Positions 35,916 to 45,876 of a stretch of 64,000 nt of DNA are shown here, piece after piece; positions within the stretch are counted from its first letter, which is position 1, and each line of letters starts with the position of its first letter. A model generated the notes under the pieces. That model made no database searches. It was given only the letters and a program-made list of their open reading frames with translations, and was not told where the DNA came from. Source of the DNA: Rhizobiaceae bacterium (GTDB taxonomy: Bacteria; Pseudomonadota; Alphaproteobacteria; Rhizobiales; Rhizobiaceae); NCBI GenBank assembly GCA_014238155.1, contig JABABQ010000034.1, positions 62,001 through 126,000 on the forward strand, read 5' to 3'. The position numbers and the translations under genes are program-made.

Positions 35916-36994
35916 CCCCTGCCCGAATGCGTGCCCCGAATAACAACCGGGCCTTCCCAATAGGGAAAACTGGTCGACATCCATGCATTTTTGTTGAGAG
36001 CCTCGATCTCAATGTCTATTGCTTTGTCTGGAAGTTTCACTCGCCAGACGGTAGGCACGGCTCGGTCAGCGACAGTGCTTCTGGAAACTTCCTCCATGCT
36101 GAGACTGCCATCAGGATAGCTGGTCGATGTGCCCCGTGGAGATATCCAGGTCGCTGACGTATAGGTTTCGTCGCGGCGGTTGCCACCACCGCCACCGCGC
36201 AATTGGCCCGCCATCAGTTTGCTGCCATCGCTAAAATTGAGTGCCACCCAGTCCCAACCAGATTGGGCTGCAGACAGTGGTTGAGAAGACCATTCCCGGT
36301 CTAACCAGGCGGTCCCGATGACATTAACAGACCCATCGGGCAGGTTGAGACGGCCGGAGACTTCGAAATGGGGTTGAGAATAATAGTGACTGGCATGGCC
36401 TGATGATGATTTAACCGAATAGCCGTTCTGGCCGTGAAAGATCAATGGACCTCGCGCTTTCAGATCAAGTTGATAGGAAAAACCTGCTCCGCTAGCGGCG
36501 ACCGTCAGTTGCCGAAAGTTTTGGTCGCCGGGAGCTTTTGCTGCGAGCCGCCAATCGTTGATCCATGCGCTAAACGGCAATGATTGTGCACCAGCCAGGC
36601 CGAGACTGCCCCTTGCGCGGGTTTCCGATACATAATGTGCGCTGGGCGTGGTTACTGCGGCATGCCCCATCCACAATTGCGACGTTGACCAATTGCCGGC
36701 TTCGGGTGACTTCTGGGCAGCTGGCGGTTTCAGTGCATTTCGAAACAGCGTCCATTGTGCACCATAATTGCTGCCGTCCTCGCCGGTCAGGTTTGCGGTA
36801 AGATACCACCACTCAATGCGAAAGTGTGGATGAGGACCATGATCCTTGGGGAATTCAATAAGAGTTTGGGGGGATGGAACAGCATAACCCTGAGCTTCGG
36901 TTCCAAGTCCACCGTAACCCTGTGCGCCGACCGGTACGGCAGATAACAACCAGAGGCCGACGAGAGCCCAGATCCATGTCGCTTTAACGCTCAT
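35888..36994 (-). CDS. AttH / CrtC-type lipocalin-like secreted protein
   Basis: 368 residues. Signal peptide MSVKATWIWALVGLWLLSAV with cleavage after VGA. Mature part is the AttH (PF07143) / Lipocalin_9 fold: FPKDHGPHPHFRIEWWYLTA, NYGAQWTLFRNAL, GTAWLDREWSSQPLS and WDWVALNFSDGSKLMAGQLR. Agrobacterium AttH accompanies an ABC exporter as here. The ATG at 36994 overlaps the permease stop by 11 bases; the open frame above it lies inside the permease gene. Ligand is unknown. Confidence 0.9.
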   Translation of the reverse strand: MSVKATWIWALVGLWLLSAVPVGAQGYGGLGTEAQGYAVPSPQTLIEFPKDHGPHPHFRIEWWYLTANLTGEDGSNYGAQWTLFRNALKPPAAQKSPEAGNWSTSQLWMGHAAVTTPSAHYVSETRARGSLGLAGAQSLPFSAWINDWRLAAKAPGDQNFRQLTVAASGAGFSYQLDLKARGPLIFHGQNGYSVKSSSGHASHYYSQPHFEVSGRLNLPDGSVNVIGTAWLDREWSSQPLSAAQSGWDWVALNFSDGSKLMAGQLRGGGGGNRRDETYTSATWISPRGTSTSYPDGSLSMEEVSRSTVADRAVPTVWRVKLPDKAIDIEIEALNKNAWMSTSFPYWEGPVVIRGTHSGRGYLEMTGYK

Positions 36995-39401
36995 GGGCAA
37001 ATACCTTGACCAGGTCTGCTGGCGCAATAGTGCTGAAACGACGGGCGGGTATCGCAGCGGCAAAGGCTGTTGCAACCAAACCATAAAGTGCCAATACCAG
37101 CCAGTCATCGACAAACAGGAACATTGGCAAACGCCAGCCAAATGCCTCGACATTGACAACAGCCAGCAACAACCACGCCAGCCCGAGCCCAAGCGGCAAC
37201 GCAAATATCATCGTCAAAGCCGCCAACAGCAAAGCTCGCAAGAATTCCAACCCGGCCAATTGCCGGCGGGTTAGTCCCAGTGCCCAGATCGGAGCCAATT
37301 GAGGCAACCGCATGGAAGATTGGGTCAACAGGCTGGTAAAAATTGCAAATCCTGCAACGGAGAGAGTCAATACATTAAGCGCCTGGGTGATTGTGAATGT
37401 CCGCTCAAAAATTTCCAGCGAGCGCCGCTTTATGGATGCCTGATCCACCAGGTTTCGCCCTTCAAGCCCAAATTTCAGCCTGATTTCTTCCGCGAGCGCT
37501 TGTGACTTGGCGGCATCAACACGAATCGCATATCGAGTTTTTGCAACTTTCGGAAACCAGCGCGTCAACAAATCAACATTGATCATCGCCTGTGGCCTTG
37601 GATTTCCATAATCGGAATAGATACCTGCAACCGGTAATTTATGATCTTCGGAAAGTCTGATTACGTCCCCTGGGGCAAACCCGCGTCGGCGAGCCAGTTG
37701 CTCGTTGATCAGCACTGCCCGCCCCGCTGCCACATTGTCCCAACCACCCTGCTGCAATTGAAGCATCGGCCAATAGTTGCGATAGGTTGCATGATCGGAA
37801 AACCCAAAAATCTGACCGGCTTCACCCTCTATCGTCGTCACGACATTCCAGACCGGCAGAACGGCATCGGCCCTGCCCTGCAGCCAGTCGCGCAATTTGA
37901 TGGATTGCTTTTCATTGGCGGTCCGGACATACAGCTCCGCAGCCAGGCGCTGATCCAGCCAACCATCAAATGTCAGCCTGAAACTTCCAACCATCGTGCT
38001 CACACCGATATTTGCTGCCAACGCCAACAGCAATGCCATCAGCGCCAAAGACAGGCCCGGCAGTTGCTGTCTTGTATCGGCCCAGAACCATTGACTTACC
38101 GGCCTGCGGGCAAATCGTTCAAATACGCCCATTAAACTGGCAATCGCGTCGGGCAGAACCACCGCAGCACCCAACAGACAAGTCGCAACTATCGAAAATG
38201 CCACAACCAGACCTGAACCCCACTGCAATAATGCAAGGGCAAGCATCAACAATCCGCCGGATACCATCAAACGATAAAATGTACCGCGCCTGGTCATCAA
38301 CGCCCATGCTCGTGGCTGAGCTGCTGCAAGGACCGGCATTCGTAACAATTTCAACAAGCTCCAAAAGGACGCCAGAAGAGTGCCTATGATGGCAATGGCC
38401 AAACCGGTCAACCACCAACCCACGCGGAAATCCAGTTCGCCAGATACCTGCGCTCCGTAGAGGCCGCGCAGCGTTGCTGCCACATCGGGCAGCAACAGCG
38501 CAGCAATGAAATAGCCCAAAATAACACCCGCCGCGCCGGCGATCACAGCAATCATCAACAATTCAAGGATCAACGCCAGCGCCAATGTCCGCAGCGACAC
38601 TCCCAACACCCGCAAGGTGCGACACATGCCGCGTCTTTGTTCAAATGCCAGATTGATTGTGCCTTGAACGATGAACAGTCCGACCGCGAAGGCCAACATG
38701 CCAAACGCCGACAAGTTGAGATGAAAGCTGTCGGTGAGGCGATCAATGTCTGCCGCGGACTGATTGATGATGCGTTCAAGTTGCGGAGCCAACACTTGAA
38801 GTTCAGTTTGCATTAAAGATTGCCGTGGCGCCAAAACCAGTCGACTGATCTGGCCCGGTTTATCCAATAATCTTTCCGCCAAGTCGATATCGGTGATTAT
38901 GGTTCCTGGAGGTACGTTTTTGCCAGTTGTAACTATTGCAACGCCAGGCAGGATGGCAGCCTGTTTTGCTATGTCGGCCGATGCCAGTATGAGGTGCGGG
39001 GACGTCAAAAACGCCGCCAGATTGAACTTGCCATCGTCCTGGCTCCAACTGTCCATTGTTTGTGGCATGCTGACCAGGTCGACACCGATTACTTTAATTC
39101 GTGTGTTTCCGCTGGACAATTCGCCTTCCAAAACCGGAGATGTACGCCAGCCCGATTGTTGCAAAGCTACATAGGTGGTGAGTTTTATTGATTGACCGTC
39201 ACGACGCTGCAGAACTTGATTGGCTTGCGGCAACAGGGCCGTTCTCGCCTGATCATAGCTGCTGCGCGCCTCAGTATTTATTGCCTGCACACCGGTCCAC
39301 AATCCGGTTGCCAGTGAAAGTCCAACAAGCAGTGTGAGGAATTGCAATGGTCGATATGTCCAGTGAGACCACAATACTCGAAGCGCAATTTGCAATGTCA
39401 C
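36984..39401 (-). CDS. ABC transporter permease, FtsX/MacB-like
   Basis: 805-residue permease with two FtsX repeats: one N-terminal helix followed by a large extracytoplasmic domain, a central helical bundle, a second periplasmic domain (about 480-640) and a C-terminal bundle (IFTSLLTQSSMRLPQLAPIW, ALGLTRRQLAGLEFL). Such pairs with LolD-like ATPases use mechanotransmission, moving lipoproteins or periplasmic substrates, rather than classic import. Overlaps the ATPase gene by four bases upstream and the attH-like gene downstream. Confidence 0.9.
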   Translation of the reverse strand: MTLQIALRVLWSHWTYRPLQFLTLLVGLSLATGLWTGVQAINTEARSSYDQARTALLPQANQVLQRRDGQSIKLTTYVALQQSGWRTSPVLEGELSSGNTRIKVIGVDLVSMPQTMDSWSQDDGKFNLAAFLTSPHLILASADIAKQAAILPGVAIVTTGKNVPPGTIITDIDLAERLLDKPGQISRLVLAPRQSLMQTELQVLAPQLERIINQSAADIDRLTDSFHLNLSAFGMLAFAVGLFIVQGTINLAFEQRRGMCRTLRVLGVSLRTLALALILELLMIAVIAGAAGVILGYFIAALLLPDVAATLRGLYGAQVSGELDFRVGWWLTGLAIAIIGTLLASFWSLLKLLRMPVLAAAQPRAWALMTRRGTFYRLMVSGGLLMLALALLQWGSGLVVAFSIVATCLLGAAVVLPDAIASLMGVFERFARRPVSQWFWADTRQQLPGLSLALMALLLALAANIGVSTMVGSFRLTFDGWLDQRLAAELYVRTANEKQSIKLRDWLQGRADAVLPVWNVVTTIEGEAGQIFGFSDHATYRNYWPMLQLQQGGWDNVAAGRAVLINEQLARRRGFAPGDVIRLSEDHKLPVAGIYSDYGNPRPQAMINVDLLTRWFPKVAKTRYAIRVDAAKSQALAEEIRLKFGLEGRNLVDQASIKRRSLEIFERTFTITQALNVLTLSVAGFAIFTSLLTQSSMRLPQLAPIWALGLTRRQLAGLEFLRALLLAALTMIFALPLGLGLAWLLLAVVNVEAFGWRLPMFLFVDDWLVLALYGLVATAFAAAIPARRFSTIAPADLVKVFAHER

Positions 39402-40054
39402 GAAACCAGACCCGAGGTAAGGTGCAAGCTTCCATCCATACGCTCTGCCAGGCGCGACGAATGAGTTGCCACAAGCAGACCGGCACCGGTTTCCTCCACC
39501 AGTTGCAGCATCAATGTGATCACTTGATCACTGGTGTTTTCATCAAGATTGCCGGTAGGTTCGTCGGCAAGGATCAACTTCGGCCGCGCCGCGAGAGTTC
39601 TGCCGATTGCCACCCTTTGCTGTTGCCCGCCTGACAGTTGTTCCGGATAAGCTTTGAGAAATTCCGTCAGACCAAGTCGCTGACTCAGTTGGTTGATCCA
39701 ATGGGAATCTTCAGCCCCCGCCAGGCGGGCGTGAAAGCGCAAATTATGCGACACCGTCATAGATGGGATCAGGTTGAACTGCTGAAAAATTATTCCCACA
39801 CTGGTACGACGCATTGCGGCGCGCTGACGATCGTTAAGGCCGGCAAGAGAAATGCCATCAATCCAAATTTCTCCAGCATCGAAGCTCTCCAGGGCGCCGA
39901 TGAGATATAGCAATGTGCTTTTACCACAGCCCGATTCACCGGTCAGCGCCAGACGATCTCCAGCCGCCAGTTCAAGGTCAACGCCGCGCAAGACCTGCAG
40001 CATGCCCTCTTCAGTGACGAAACTTTTCTTCAGGTTATTTACGCTGAGCAACAT
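39398..40054 (-). CDS. ABC transporter ATP-binding protein, LolD/MacB-like
   Basis: 218 residues. Walker [17 protein letters not shown]-loop [10 protein letters not shown], signature [15 protein letters not shown], Walker [13 protein letters not shown] and H-loop [12 protein letters not shown]. The ADEPTGNLD form and size place it in the LolD/MacB/FtsE group. First gene of a three-gene unit with the FtsX-like permease and AttH-like protein, each overlapping the next. Confidence 0.93.
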   Translation of the reverse strand: MLLSVNNLKKSFVTEEGMLQVLRGVDLELAAGDRLALTGESGCGKSTLLYLIGALESFDAGEIWIDGISLAGLNDRQRAAMRRTSVGIIFQQFNLIPSMTVSHNLRFHARLAGAEDSHWINQLSQRLGLTEFLKAYPEQLSGGQQQRVAIGRTLAARPKLILADEPTGNLDENTSDQVITLMLQLVEETGAGLLVATHSSRLAERMDGSLHLTSGLVS

Positions 40055-40133
40055 GGCGATAGCTTAGGCGATAAACGGTGCAGCTGCGCGGAAAATCTTC
40101 TTCACCAACTGCCGCAACTTCTCCAGATCTCAC

Positions 40134-41945
40134 TCATGGTCCAATTTTATCTGGCAATTCGGCAGCATCGAGAAGGCGCATTTGAATGCGCCTACGGCCG
40201 CGATAAAAGTCGGAACTGAGAGTGCCAGCAAAATGCATTTGCTTGCCAATATTTGACAATATGGCTTTTCCAAGCGGGTCGTCGGCAATGCGAAAACCAA
40301 TACCGTCGAGGGACGCGCCATCAGGTGATCGCAAGGAAAACCGTACATGATTGGCACCGACAACGCTGGCATGGCGAATACCGTGCGCTGGAAACGCAAA
40401 TACCGGTTGGCTGTGACCCGCACCATAGGGGCCGGCTTTTTCCAAGCGATCAAAAAACTCATTATTTGCACCACGTGCACTCAAAGCACCATCAATTTTC
40501 AATTGTCGGTTTTCATTAAGGGTCTCCACCAGTTTTGAAAATCGCTCCTCAAGATAGGTGCGAAAACCGCCCAACTTCTCCCGTTTGATTGTAATACCTG
40601 CGGCCATGGCGTGTCCGCCACCTTTTTCAAGCAGGCCTTGTTCGACCGCTACGCGAACTGCGGCACCTAGATCAACGCCTGGTATTGAACGACCGGAACC
40701 TGAGCCAGTTCCAAGACCGTCAAAGGAAATTGCAAAGGACGGCCGACGGAATCGATCCTTGAGTCGGGAGGCCAACAGACCGACCACGCCCGCATGCCAG
40801 GTCTCGCTTTCGGTGACAAGCACAGCCGGTCCATCACCAAGACCAAATTCCGCCTCGGCTTCATCGATGGCCTGTTTCAACATCGCCGCTTCCATTGCCT
40901 GACGTTCACTGTTCAGCCCATCGAGTCTGGCAGCTATTTCTTCGGCCTCAATCGGGTCAGCGCAGGTCAGCAGTCGCGCGCCAAGTGCAGCATCACCAAT
41001 ACGACCACCGGCGTTGATTCGGGGCCCAAGCAAAAAACCCAAATGCCAGGCAGCAGTCGGTCCATCCTGTCGTGCGACCTTTGACAAGGCGACAAGTCCC
41101 GGGTTTTTTTGCCGACGCATGATTTCCAGCCCGCGCAGCACAAAAGCCCTGTTCACACCTTTCAAAGGCACCACATCGCAAACTGTCCCCAGTGCCACCA
41201 GATCCAACCAGTCCATTAAATTGGGTGGTGCAACTTTGCCTTTGTACCAGTTGCGATTGCGCAATTCACGGTTCAACGCCACGAGGGCGAGAAACACCAC
41301 CCCGGCAGCGCATAAATGCCCCTGCCCGGACAAATCATCGTCACGGTTGGGATTAACCAGCGCCACCGTATCTGGTAGCGCTGATGAAACCTGATGATGA
41401 TCCAGCACCACAACATCAATGCCCAATTCATTGGCCCGGGATATGGCTTCATGGCTGGTCGATCCGCAATCGACAGTGACCAGAAGTTTTGCCCGCCGCT
41501 CGGCCAGTTGCTCGATGGCTGGCAGGTTGGGGCCATATCCTTCAAATATACGGTCCGGAATGTAAATCTCACTATCCACGCCGCAATGGCTTAGAAACTT
41601 GTAGATCAGGGCAGCAGCCGTTGCACCATCGACGTCGTAATCGCCAAATATCGCAACACGCTCGCCGTTTTTCACCGCGTCAGCAAGTCGGCTCGCAGCG
41701 ACATCCATTTGAGTTAGGTTTGATGGGTCGGGCAGCAATTCCCGCAAAGTGGGATTGAGGAACGAAGTTGCACTCTCCGGTTCCACTTCACGGCCAGCCA
41801 GAATTCGGGCAATCAGCCGGTCAACCTCATACTGTTCGATCATCATCTCCGCGTTGCCAAGTTGACGCCGTGTAGCACGCTCCACCCAACGCTGGTTGGT
41901 CAGCGAGTTTTCAACTTCCAGAAAGGCGCGTTCAGATGGATCCAT
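40134..41945 (-). CDS. recJ: Single-stranded-DNA-specific exonuclease RecJ
   Basis: 603-residue 5'-3' ssDNA exonuclease of recombination and repair. DHH motifs: VAIFGDYDVDGATAAALIY, LVTVDCGSTSHEAI, VVLDHHQVS; the DHHA1 domain has GGGHAMAAGITI and the late OB-like segment ends at KIGP. All metal-binding Asp/His positions that I can see are intact. Start at 41945 (MDPSERAFLEVENS) overlaps the ctaA stop by 14 bases. Confidence 0.95.
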   Translation of the reverse strand: MDPSERAFLEVENSLTNQRWVERATRRQLGNAEMMIEQYEVDRLIARILAGREVEPESATSFLNPTLRELLPDPSNLTQMDVAASRLADAVKNGERVAIFGDYDVDGATAAALIYKFLSHCGVDSEIYIPDRIFEGYGPNLPAIEQLAERRAKLLVTVDCGSTSHEAISRANELGIDVVVLDHHQVSSALPDTVALVNPNRDDDLSGQGHLCAAGVVFLALVALNRELRNRNWYKGKVAPPNLMDWLDLVALGTVCDVVPLKGVNRAFVLRGLEIMRRQKNPGLVALSKVARQDGPTAAWHLGFLLGPRINAGGRIGDAALGARLLTCADPIEAEEIAARLDGLNSERQAMEAAMLKQAIDEAEAEFGLGDGPAVLVTESETWHAGVVGLLASRLKDRFRRPSFAISFDGLGTGSGSGRSIPGVDLGAAVRVAVEQGLLEKGGGHAMAAGITIKREKLGGFRTYLEERFSKLVETLNENRQLKIDGALSARGANNEFFDRLEKAGPYGAGHSQPVFAFPAHGIRHASVVGANHVRFSLRSPDGASLDGIGFRIADDPLGKAILSNIGKQMHFAGTLSSDFYRGRRRIQMRLLDAAELPDKIGP

Positions 41946-43020
41946 AAGCCGGGCCAGATTGCACTTTTGATGGTTTCACTTCAACAAGCATGGCTGGACG
42001 AAGCGCCCGCAAATGGGCAGTGGCAAACCCCAGCACAAGCACTCCCCCTAGCTGATGAATCAGTGCCCAGAAAATCGGCACCTGCAAAAGCAAGGTTGTG
42101 ATACCGATCACCGCCTGGAGAGTTACCAGGCCAAACAAAATAAACCCCCTGCGGGCATGAGGAGACCCTGGCTCGGTGCGCATCAACCATACTGCATGAG
42201 CAAATGCGGCAGTCCACACAAGATAGGCAATGCACCGATGGAAGAACTGCACCGTCAGCGCATTATCGGTAAAATTTAACCAGAATGGGGACGCAGTCCA
42301 CAGACCGTGGGGCAGCATTTCTCCATCCATATCCGGCCAGGTATTATAAGCCATTCCTGCATCCAGACCTGCCACCAGACCACCAACAAATATTTGCAGC
42401 AGTATAAGCACCACCAGCCAGCCTGCCTGAGTAAATCCATTGTCTGAGCCATCACTCGTGTGCGGTGCAACCGATCGGGCGACCCAGATCGTTGCGGCAG
42501 CAAAAACACAGGCAGTCGTCAAATGAATTGCCAGCCTGATCTGACTGACATCAACCCGATCCACCAGACCAGACACCACCATCCACCAGCCAATTGCCCC
42601 TTGCAAGCAAACCAGCACGAACAGGCCCAGCGATGCCATCTTGAGCCAGCCCGTCAAACTTCCTCTGATCCAGAAATAAAGCATCGGCACCAATACGGCG
42701 AGGCCGATAAAGCGTCCCAGAAAACGATGTCCCCATTCCCACCAATAGATCGTTTCAAACTGCTCAACCGTCATTGACTTGTTCTGCAATTTGAACTCCT
42801 CGGTCGTTTGATAGAGCTTGAATTCAGCCATCCAGTCAGCCTGATTGAGTGGCGGAATGAAGCCGAGCAGCAAATCCCATTCGGTGATCGACAGTCCGGA
42901 ATCTGTCAGACGAGTGGCACCTCCCACCAGCACCATCAGCACGATCAAAGCAAACAGGATATAGAGCCATTGGCGCACAGCTCGGTGCGGATCGCTCGAT
43001 AGATAGATTGCTTCGGTCAT
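41932..43020 (-). CDS. ctaA: Heme A synthase (COX15, type 2)
   Basis: 362-residue eight-helix membrane enzyme that oxidises heme O to heme A for aa3 cytochrome oxidase. Haem-ligand histidines occur in WWEWGHRFLGRFIG, IRLAIHLTTAC, VQFFHRCIAYLVW and FWALIHQLGGVL; the SITEWDLLLGFIPPL loop marks the alphaproteobacterial/mitochondrial type. It is divergent from the DUF2842 gene, an arrangement typical of Rhizobiales. The gene is followed by recJ, which it overlaps. Confidence 0.96.
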   Translation of the reverse strand: MTEAIYLSSDPHRAVRQWLYILFALIVLMVLVGGATRLTDSGLSITEWDLLLGFIPPLNQADWMAEFKLYQTTEEFKLQNKSMTVEQFETIYWWEWGHRFLGRFIGLAVLVPMLYFWIRGSLTGWLKMASLGLFVLVCLQGAIGWWMVVSGLVDRVDVSQIRLAIHLTTACVFAAATIWVARSVAPHTSDGSDNGFTQAGWLVVLILLQIFVGGLVAGLDAGMAYNTWPDMDGEMLPHGLWTASPFWLNFTDNALTVQFFHRCIAYLVWTAAFAHAVWLMRTEPGSPHARRGFILFGLVTLQAVIGITTLLLQVPIFWALIHQLGGVLVLGFATAHLRALRPAMLVEVKPSKVQSGPAYGSI

Positions 43021-43218
43021 CGCTGTTTTATAGGTTTCATCGGGGCCTACAGGGACCCAACCGGGTGATTATTCGCCTGTTTCGCCCGCCCGCTGGCACA
43101 TGTAAAGGCGAATTTTCAAATTAGTCGGCTCCCCTATAGAACGCTGTAGATCCCCACTGGTGTTTTGGTCAGCTTTTGACTATGTCACCCTTAGTCAAAC
43201 TCGGATCAAGTCGAACAT

Positions 43219-43434
43219 ATGCGAACCACCCTGCCCCTGCGCGCCAAGAAAATGATCGGCATGTTTTTCATCGTCCTGCTGGTCATTGTCTATGCATTGG
43301 TGGCCGTTGCAATTGCCAGCGCGACTTTGGCAAACGCACCCTGGTATGCACATATGCTTTATTTCATGTTCAGCGGTGTTTTGTGGATCCTGCCGGCCAT
43401 GGTCATCATCAAATGGATGTCGACCGAAAACTAA
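43219..43434 (+). CDS. DUF2842 small membrane protein
   Basis: 71 residues with two hydrophobic helices (about 11-31 and 44-64) and the KKMIGMFFIVLLVIVYALVA / GVLWILPAMVIIKWM pattern of DUF2842 (PF11003). Function unknown; its constant position beside ctaA hints at a link to respiratory-complex assembly, which is inference. Confidence 0.85.
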   Translation: MRTTLPLRAKKMIGMFFIVLLVIVYALVAVAIASATLANAPWYAHMLYFMFSGVLWILPAMVIIKWMSTEN

Positions 43435-43447
43435 TCCTTGTTCGAAA

Positions 43448-44518
43448 CTAGCCGACGCTGACGCGCCGCAGTCCATTGCCCAGCCTCGTTGGCAGGCCGG
43501 TGGTCAACGGACCAAAATAGCGCATTTTCTGATACAGGCCGTTGATCGATATTCTAGGCAATGCCGTCATATGATCCTGATGAGCGGGAAATAACATACC
43601 ACCTCTGGTGGTGACAGCGGTTTTGAAACCCAAGTCCCCCATCATGTTAAAATCGCGCGTGGATGCGGCACTGCGATAGCCGTATGGAAAAGCAAAATGC
43701 TGAGCGCGCACCCCCAGTTCCGACGCCAAAATCGCTGCTCCCCGGGTGACCTCATCGCGCGCCTGTTCAGTGCTCAAACGCGCCAATGCGCGATGATTTA
43801 ACGTGTGCGCACCGATAGAACATTCGGGATCTTCCATCAAACGATGGACCTGTTCCCAACTCATGATCTGATCTTTGTTCATATTGTCCAGATCAATTTT
43901 ATAGAGCCAGCACAATTCCCTCACCACACGCGTTTGATCAATTTCTGGGACGTCGTTGGTCAGGTATTTCAAAAGGAATTTGAAAGACTCCATTTTGTCC
44001 AGATGAGTTGAGCAATCCAGTTCCACAGGCCCATGTCGGCTCCCCACCATCTGAAGAGCGATCCGGTCTTGTTGACGCACCAGTGCTTCGATCGCCTCCC
44101 ACCAAAGATCGGCGGTTCCCTCAATCAATCCCGGAGCCAGGTAAACCGTGTAGGGAAGATCAAATTTCTTCATTACCGGAACGGCGTGATTCAGAGTGTC
44201 CTGATAGCCGTCGTCAAATGTAAAAACGGCAAATCTGCCTTTGTGCGCCAACGGGCTGCGAATGCGTTCGCAGGCTTCGTCTAGGCTGATGATTTCAATA
44301 TCGCGGCGCTGCAGAAGCTTGATCACCGATCGCAGGAATTCCGGATGAATTGTCAGATGGGCGTTTGGTGAAAACCGTGGAACTGGATCGGGATTGACGT
44401 GGTGCAGCGTCAGGATCATGCCCAGTTCGCAGTCGAGCTGTTGGTAAATCCGGTCAAGTCCGGTGTAGTTCAGACCGGCCAAAATGCGTCTTTTGTTACG
44501 GATTGTCGCACTGCTCAT
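43448..44518 (-). CDS. Polysaccharide deacetylase (NodB-type)
   Basis: 356 residues. NodB domain: AVFTFDDGYQDTL with catalytic Asp and metal-binding Asp, metal His pair in SIGAHTLNHRALARL, and FAFPYGYRSAAST. The enclosed insertion (DLWWEAIEALVRQQ) is typical of polysaccharide-biosynthesis deacetylases. No signal peptide, so cytosolic action on a glycan intermediate is likely. The first gene of the exopolysaccharide region, divergent from the GNAT gene. Confidence 0.9.
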   Translation of the reverse strand: MSSATIRNKRRILAGLNYTGLDRIYQQLDCELGMILTLHHVNPDPVPRFSPNAHLTIHPEFLRSVIKLLQRRDIEIISLDEACERIRSPLAHKGRFAVFTFDDGYQDTLNHAVPVMKKFDLPYTVYLAPGLIEGTADLWWEAIEALVRQQDRIALQMVGSRHGPVELDCSTHLDKMESFKFLLKYLTNDVPEIDQTRVVRELCWLYKIDLDNMNKDQIMSWEQVHRLMEDPECSIGAHTLNHRALARLSTEQARDEVTRGAAILASELGVRAQHFAFPYGYRSAASTRDFNMMGDLGFKTAVTTRGGMLFPAHQDHMTALPRISINGLYQKMRYFGPLTTGLPTRLGNGLRRVSVG

Positions 44519-44636
44519 CGGTCAATTTCTATTAATTCTTCGTCCAGGATCCACAATAGCAGCAATTGTTTAGACTTTCCTGCTAATTGATCTTTCTGGC
44601 TCACTACATATCTTTACAGTTAAAAATATCTTTTTT

Positions 44637-45830
44637 ATGTCAAATCAAAATCCTCCCTTTAACGAAGCCGAGCTGGACACGACTGGTTTTGGGAAAATCC
44701 GTATTGAAATACACGAGGGGTTTGACGCGCTGGCCGACGATTGGCGGCGACTGGAATCCGAAGGTGTATGTTCGCTGTACCAGCGCCTCGACTGGGTGAG
44801 ACCATGGACCGAAAATGTCGCAGGCCCGGCGCGCATCAAGCCGCGACTGGCGATTGGACGGTTCGGCACTGAAGCCATGTTCATCTTGCCGTTGGGAATA
44901 CGTAAACGCGGACCCTTCAATGTGGCGACATGGTTGGGTGACAGTCACTCAAACTTTCACATGGGTATATTTTCCAAATCATTCATTCAAAACGCCCGGA
45001 GACAGGACGTTCGTGACGTGGTCGATTGTGTGGTCAAACTAATGGGCCGAGTGGACGTGCTTGAAATGTGTTGCCAGCCCGTTGTTTGGCAAGGTTTTAC
45101 CAATCCGTTCACATTTCTCGACTGGCAAGAATCCCACAACCACGCATATGCTCTCGACCTTGGTGCCGGTTTTGAGGATGCTATCAACCGTAAAAACGGC
45201 GCCCGCAAACGTAAGAAATACCGCTGGCAGCAGAACAAGTTACGGGATGTCGGCGGGGCTGAATTGCGCGTCGCCACCTCCGAAGCAGAAGTCGATGCCA
45301 TGCTTGATGTGTCATTTGCTCAAATGGCAGGACGATTCAACCGGGCCGGCATCTGGAATCGCTTCGAGGATACCGGCATTGAGACCTTTATCCGCCAGAT
45401 GGCCAAGTCTTCGCTGGATGATGTTGAACCGCAATTGCTTATTTATGGCCTGGAGATCGACGGGAAATTCAGCGCCACGCTTGCCGGCGGGGTGAACAAA
45501 GGACAGTTTTCCGGTTGTTTCATCTCGTTGACCGATGGCGACTATTCCCATATTTCGCCGGGCGAAATGATAATTCATCTCGTCATTCGCGATTGCTGTG
45601 AGCGTGGATTGAAGAATTTTGACCTTGGGCGTGGCGAAGAACGGTATAAATCGTCGTGGTGCGACACCACTGTCGCGATGTTTGAAACCAACATGGCGAT
45701 TTCCAACTGGGGCATCGGCTTTGCATTTTACGAGCGCGGAAAAATTGCCGCGAAACGGTTGGTCCGTAACAATCAAAGTTTATGGAATTTGGCAAAGAGA
45801 GTCCGTGCTCGTCTGTATGGACGCATGTAG
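44637..45830 (+). CDS. FemAB/BioF2-like GNAT acyltransferase
   Basis: 397 residues. The BioF2-like/GNAT_6 (PF13480) fold is visible in RKNGARKRKKYRWQQNKLRD, ISPGEMIIHLVIRDCCERGL, FDLGRGEERYKSSW and the late FERKx-like tail. Such proteins transfer acyl groups to exopolysaccharide or cellulose intermediates. It starts without a clear Shine-Dalgarno (ATCTTTTTTATG). Convergent with the Wzz-like gene. Substrate unknown, family fairly secure. Confidence 0.82.
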   Translation: MSNQNPPFNEAELDTTGFGKIRIEIHEGFDALADDWRRLESEGVCSLYQRLDWVRPWTENVAGPARIKPRLAIGRFGTEAMFILPLGIRKRGPFNVATWLGDSHSNFHMGIFSKSFIQNARRQDVRDVVDCVVKLMGRVDVLEMCCQPVVWQGFTNPFTFLDWQESHNHAYALDLGAGFEDAINRKNGARKRKKYRWQQNKLRDVGGAELRVATSEAEVDAMLDVSFAQMAGRFNRAGIWNRFEDTGIETFIRQMAKSSLDDVEPQLLIYGLEIDGKFSATLAGGVNKGQFSGCFISLTDGDYSHISPGEMIIHLVIRDCCERGLKNFDLGRGEERYKSSWCDTTVAMFETNMAISNWGIGFAFYERGKIAAKRLVRNNQSLWNLAKRVRARLYGRM

Positions 45831-45876
45831 CAATCCGGCAGTTCGTTGGTCGGTAGCCTTCTTGAATATCCGATTT

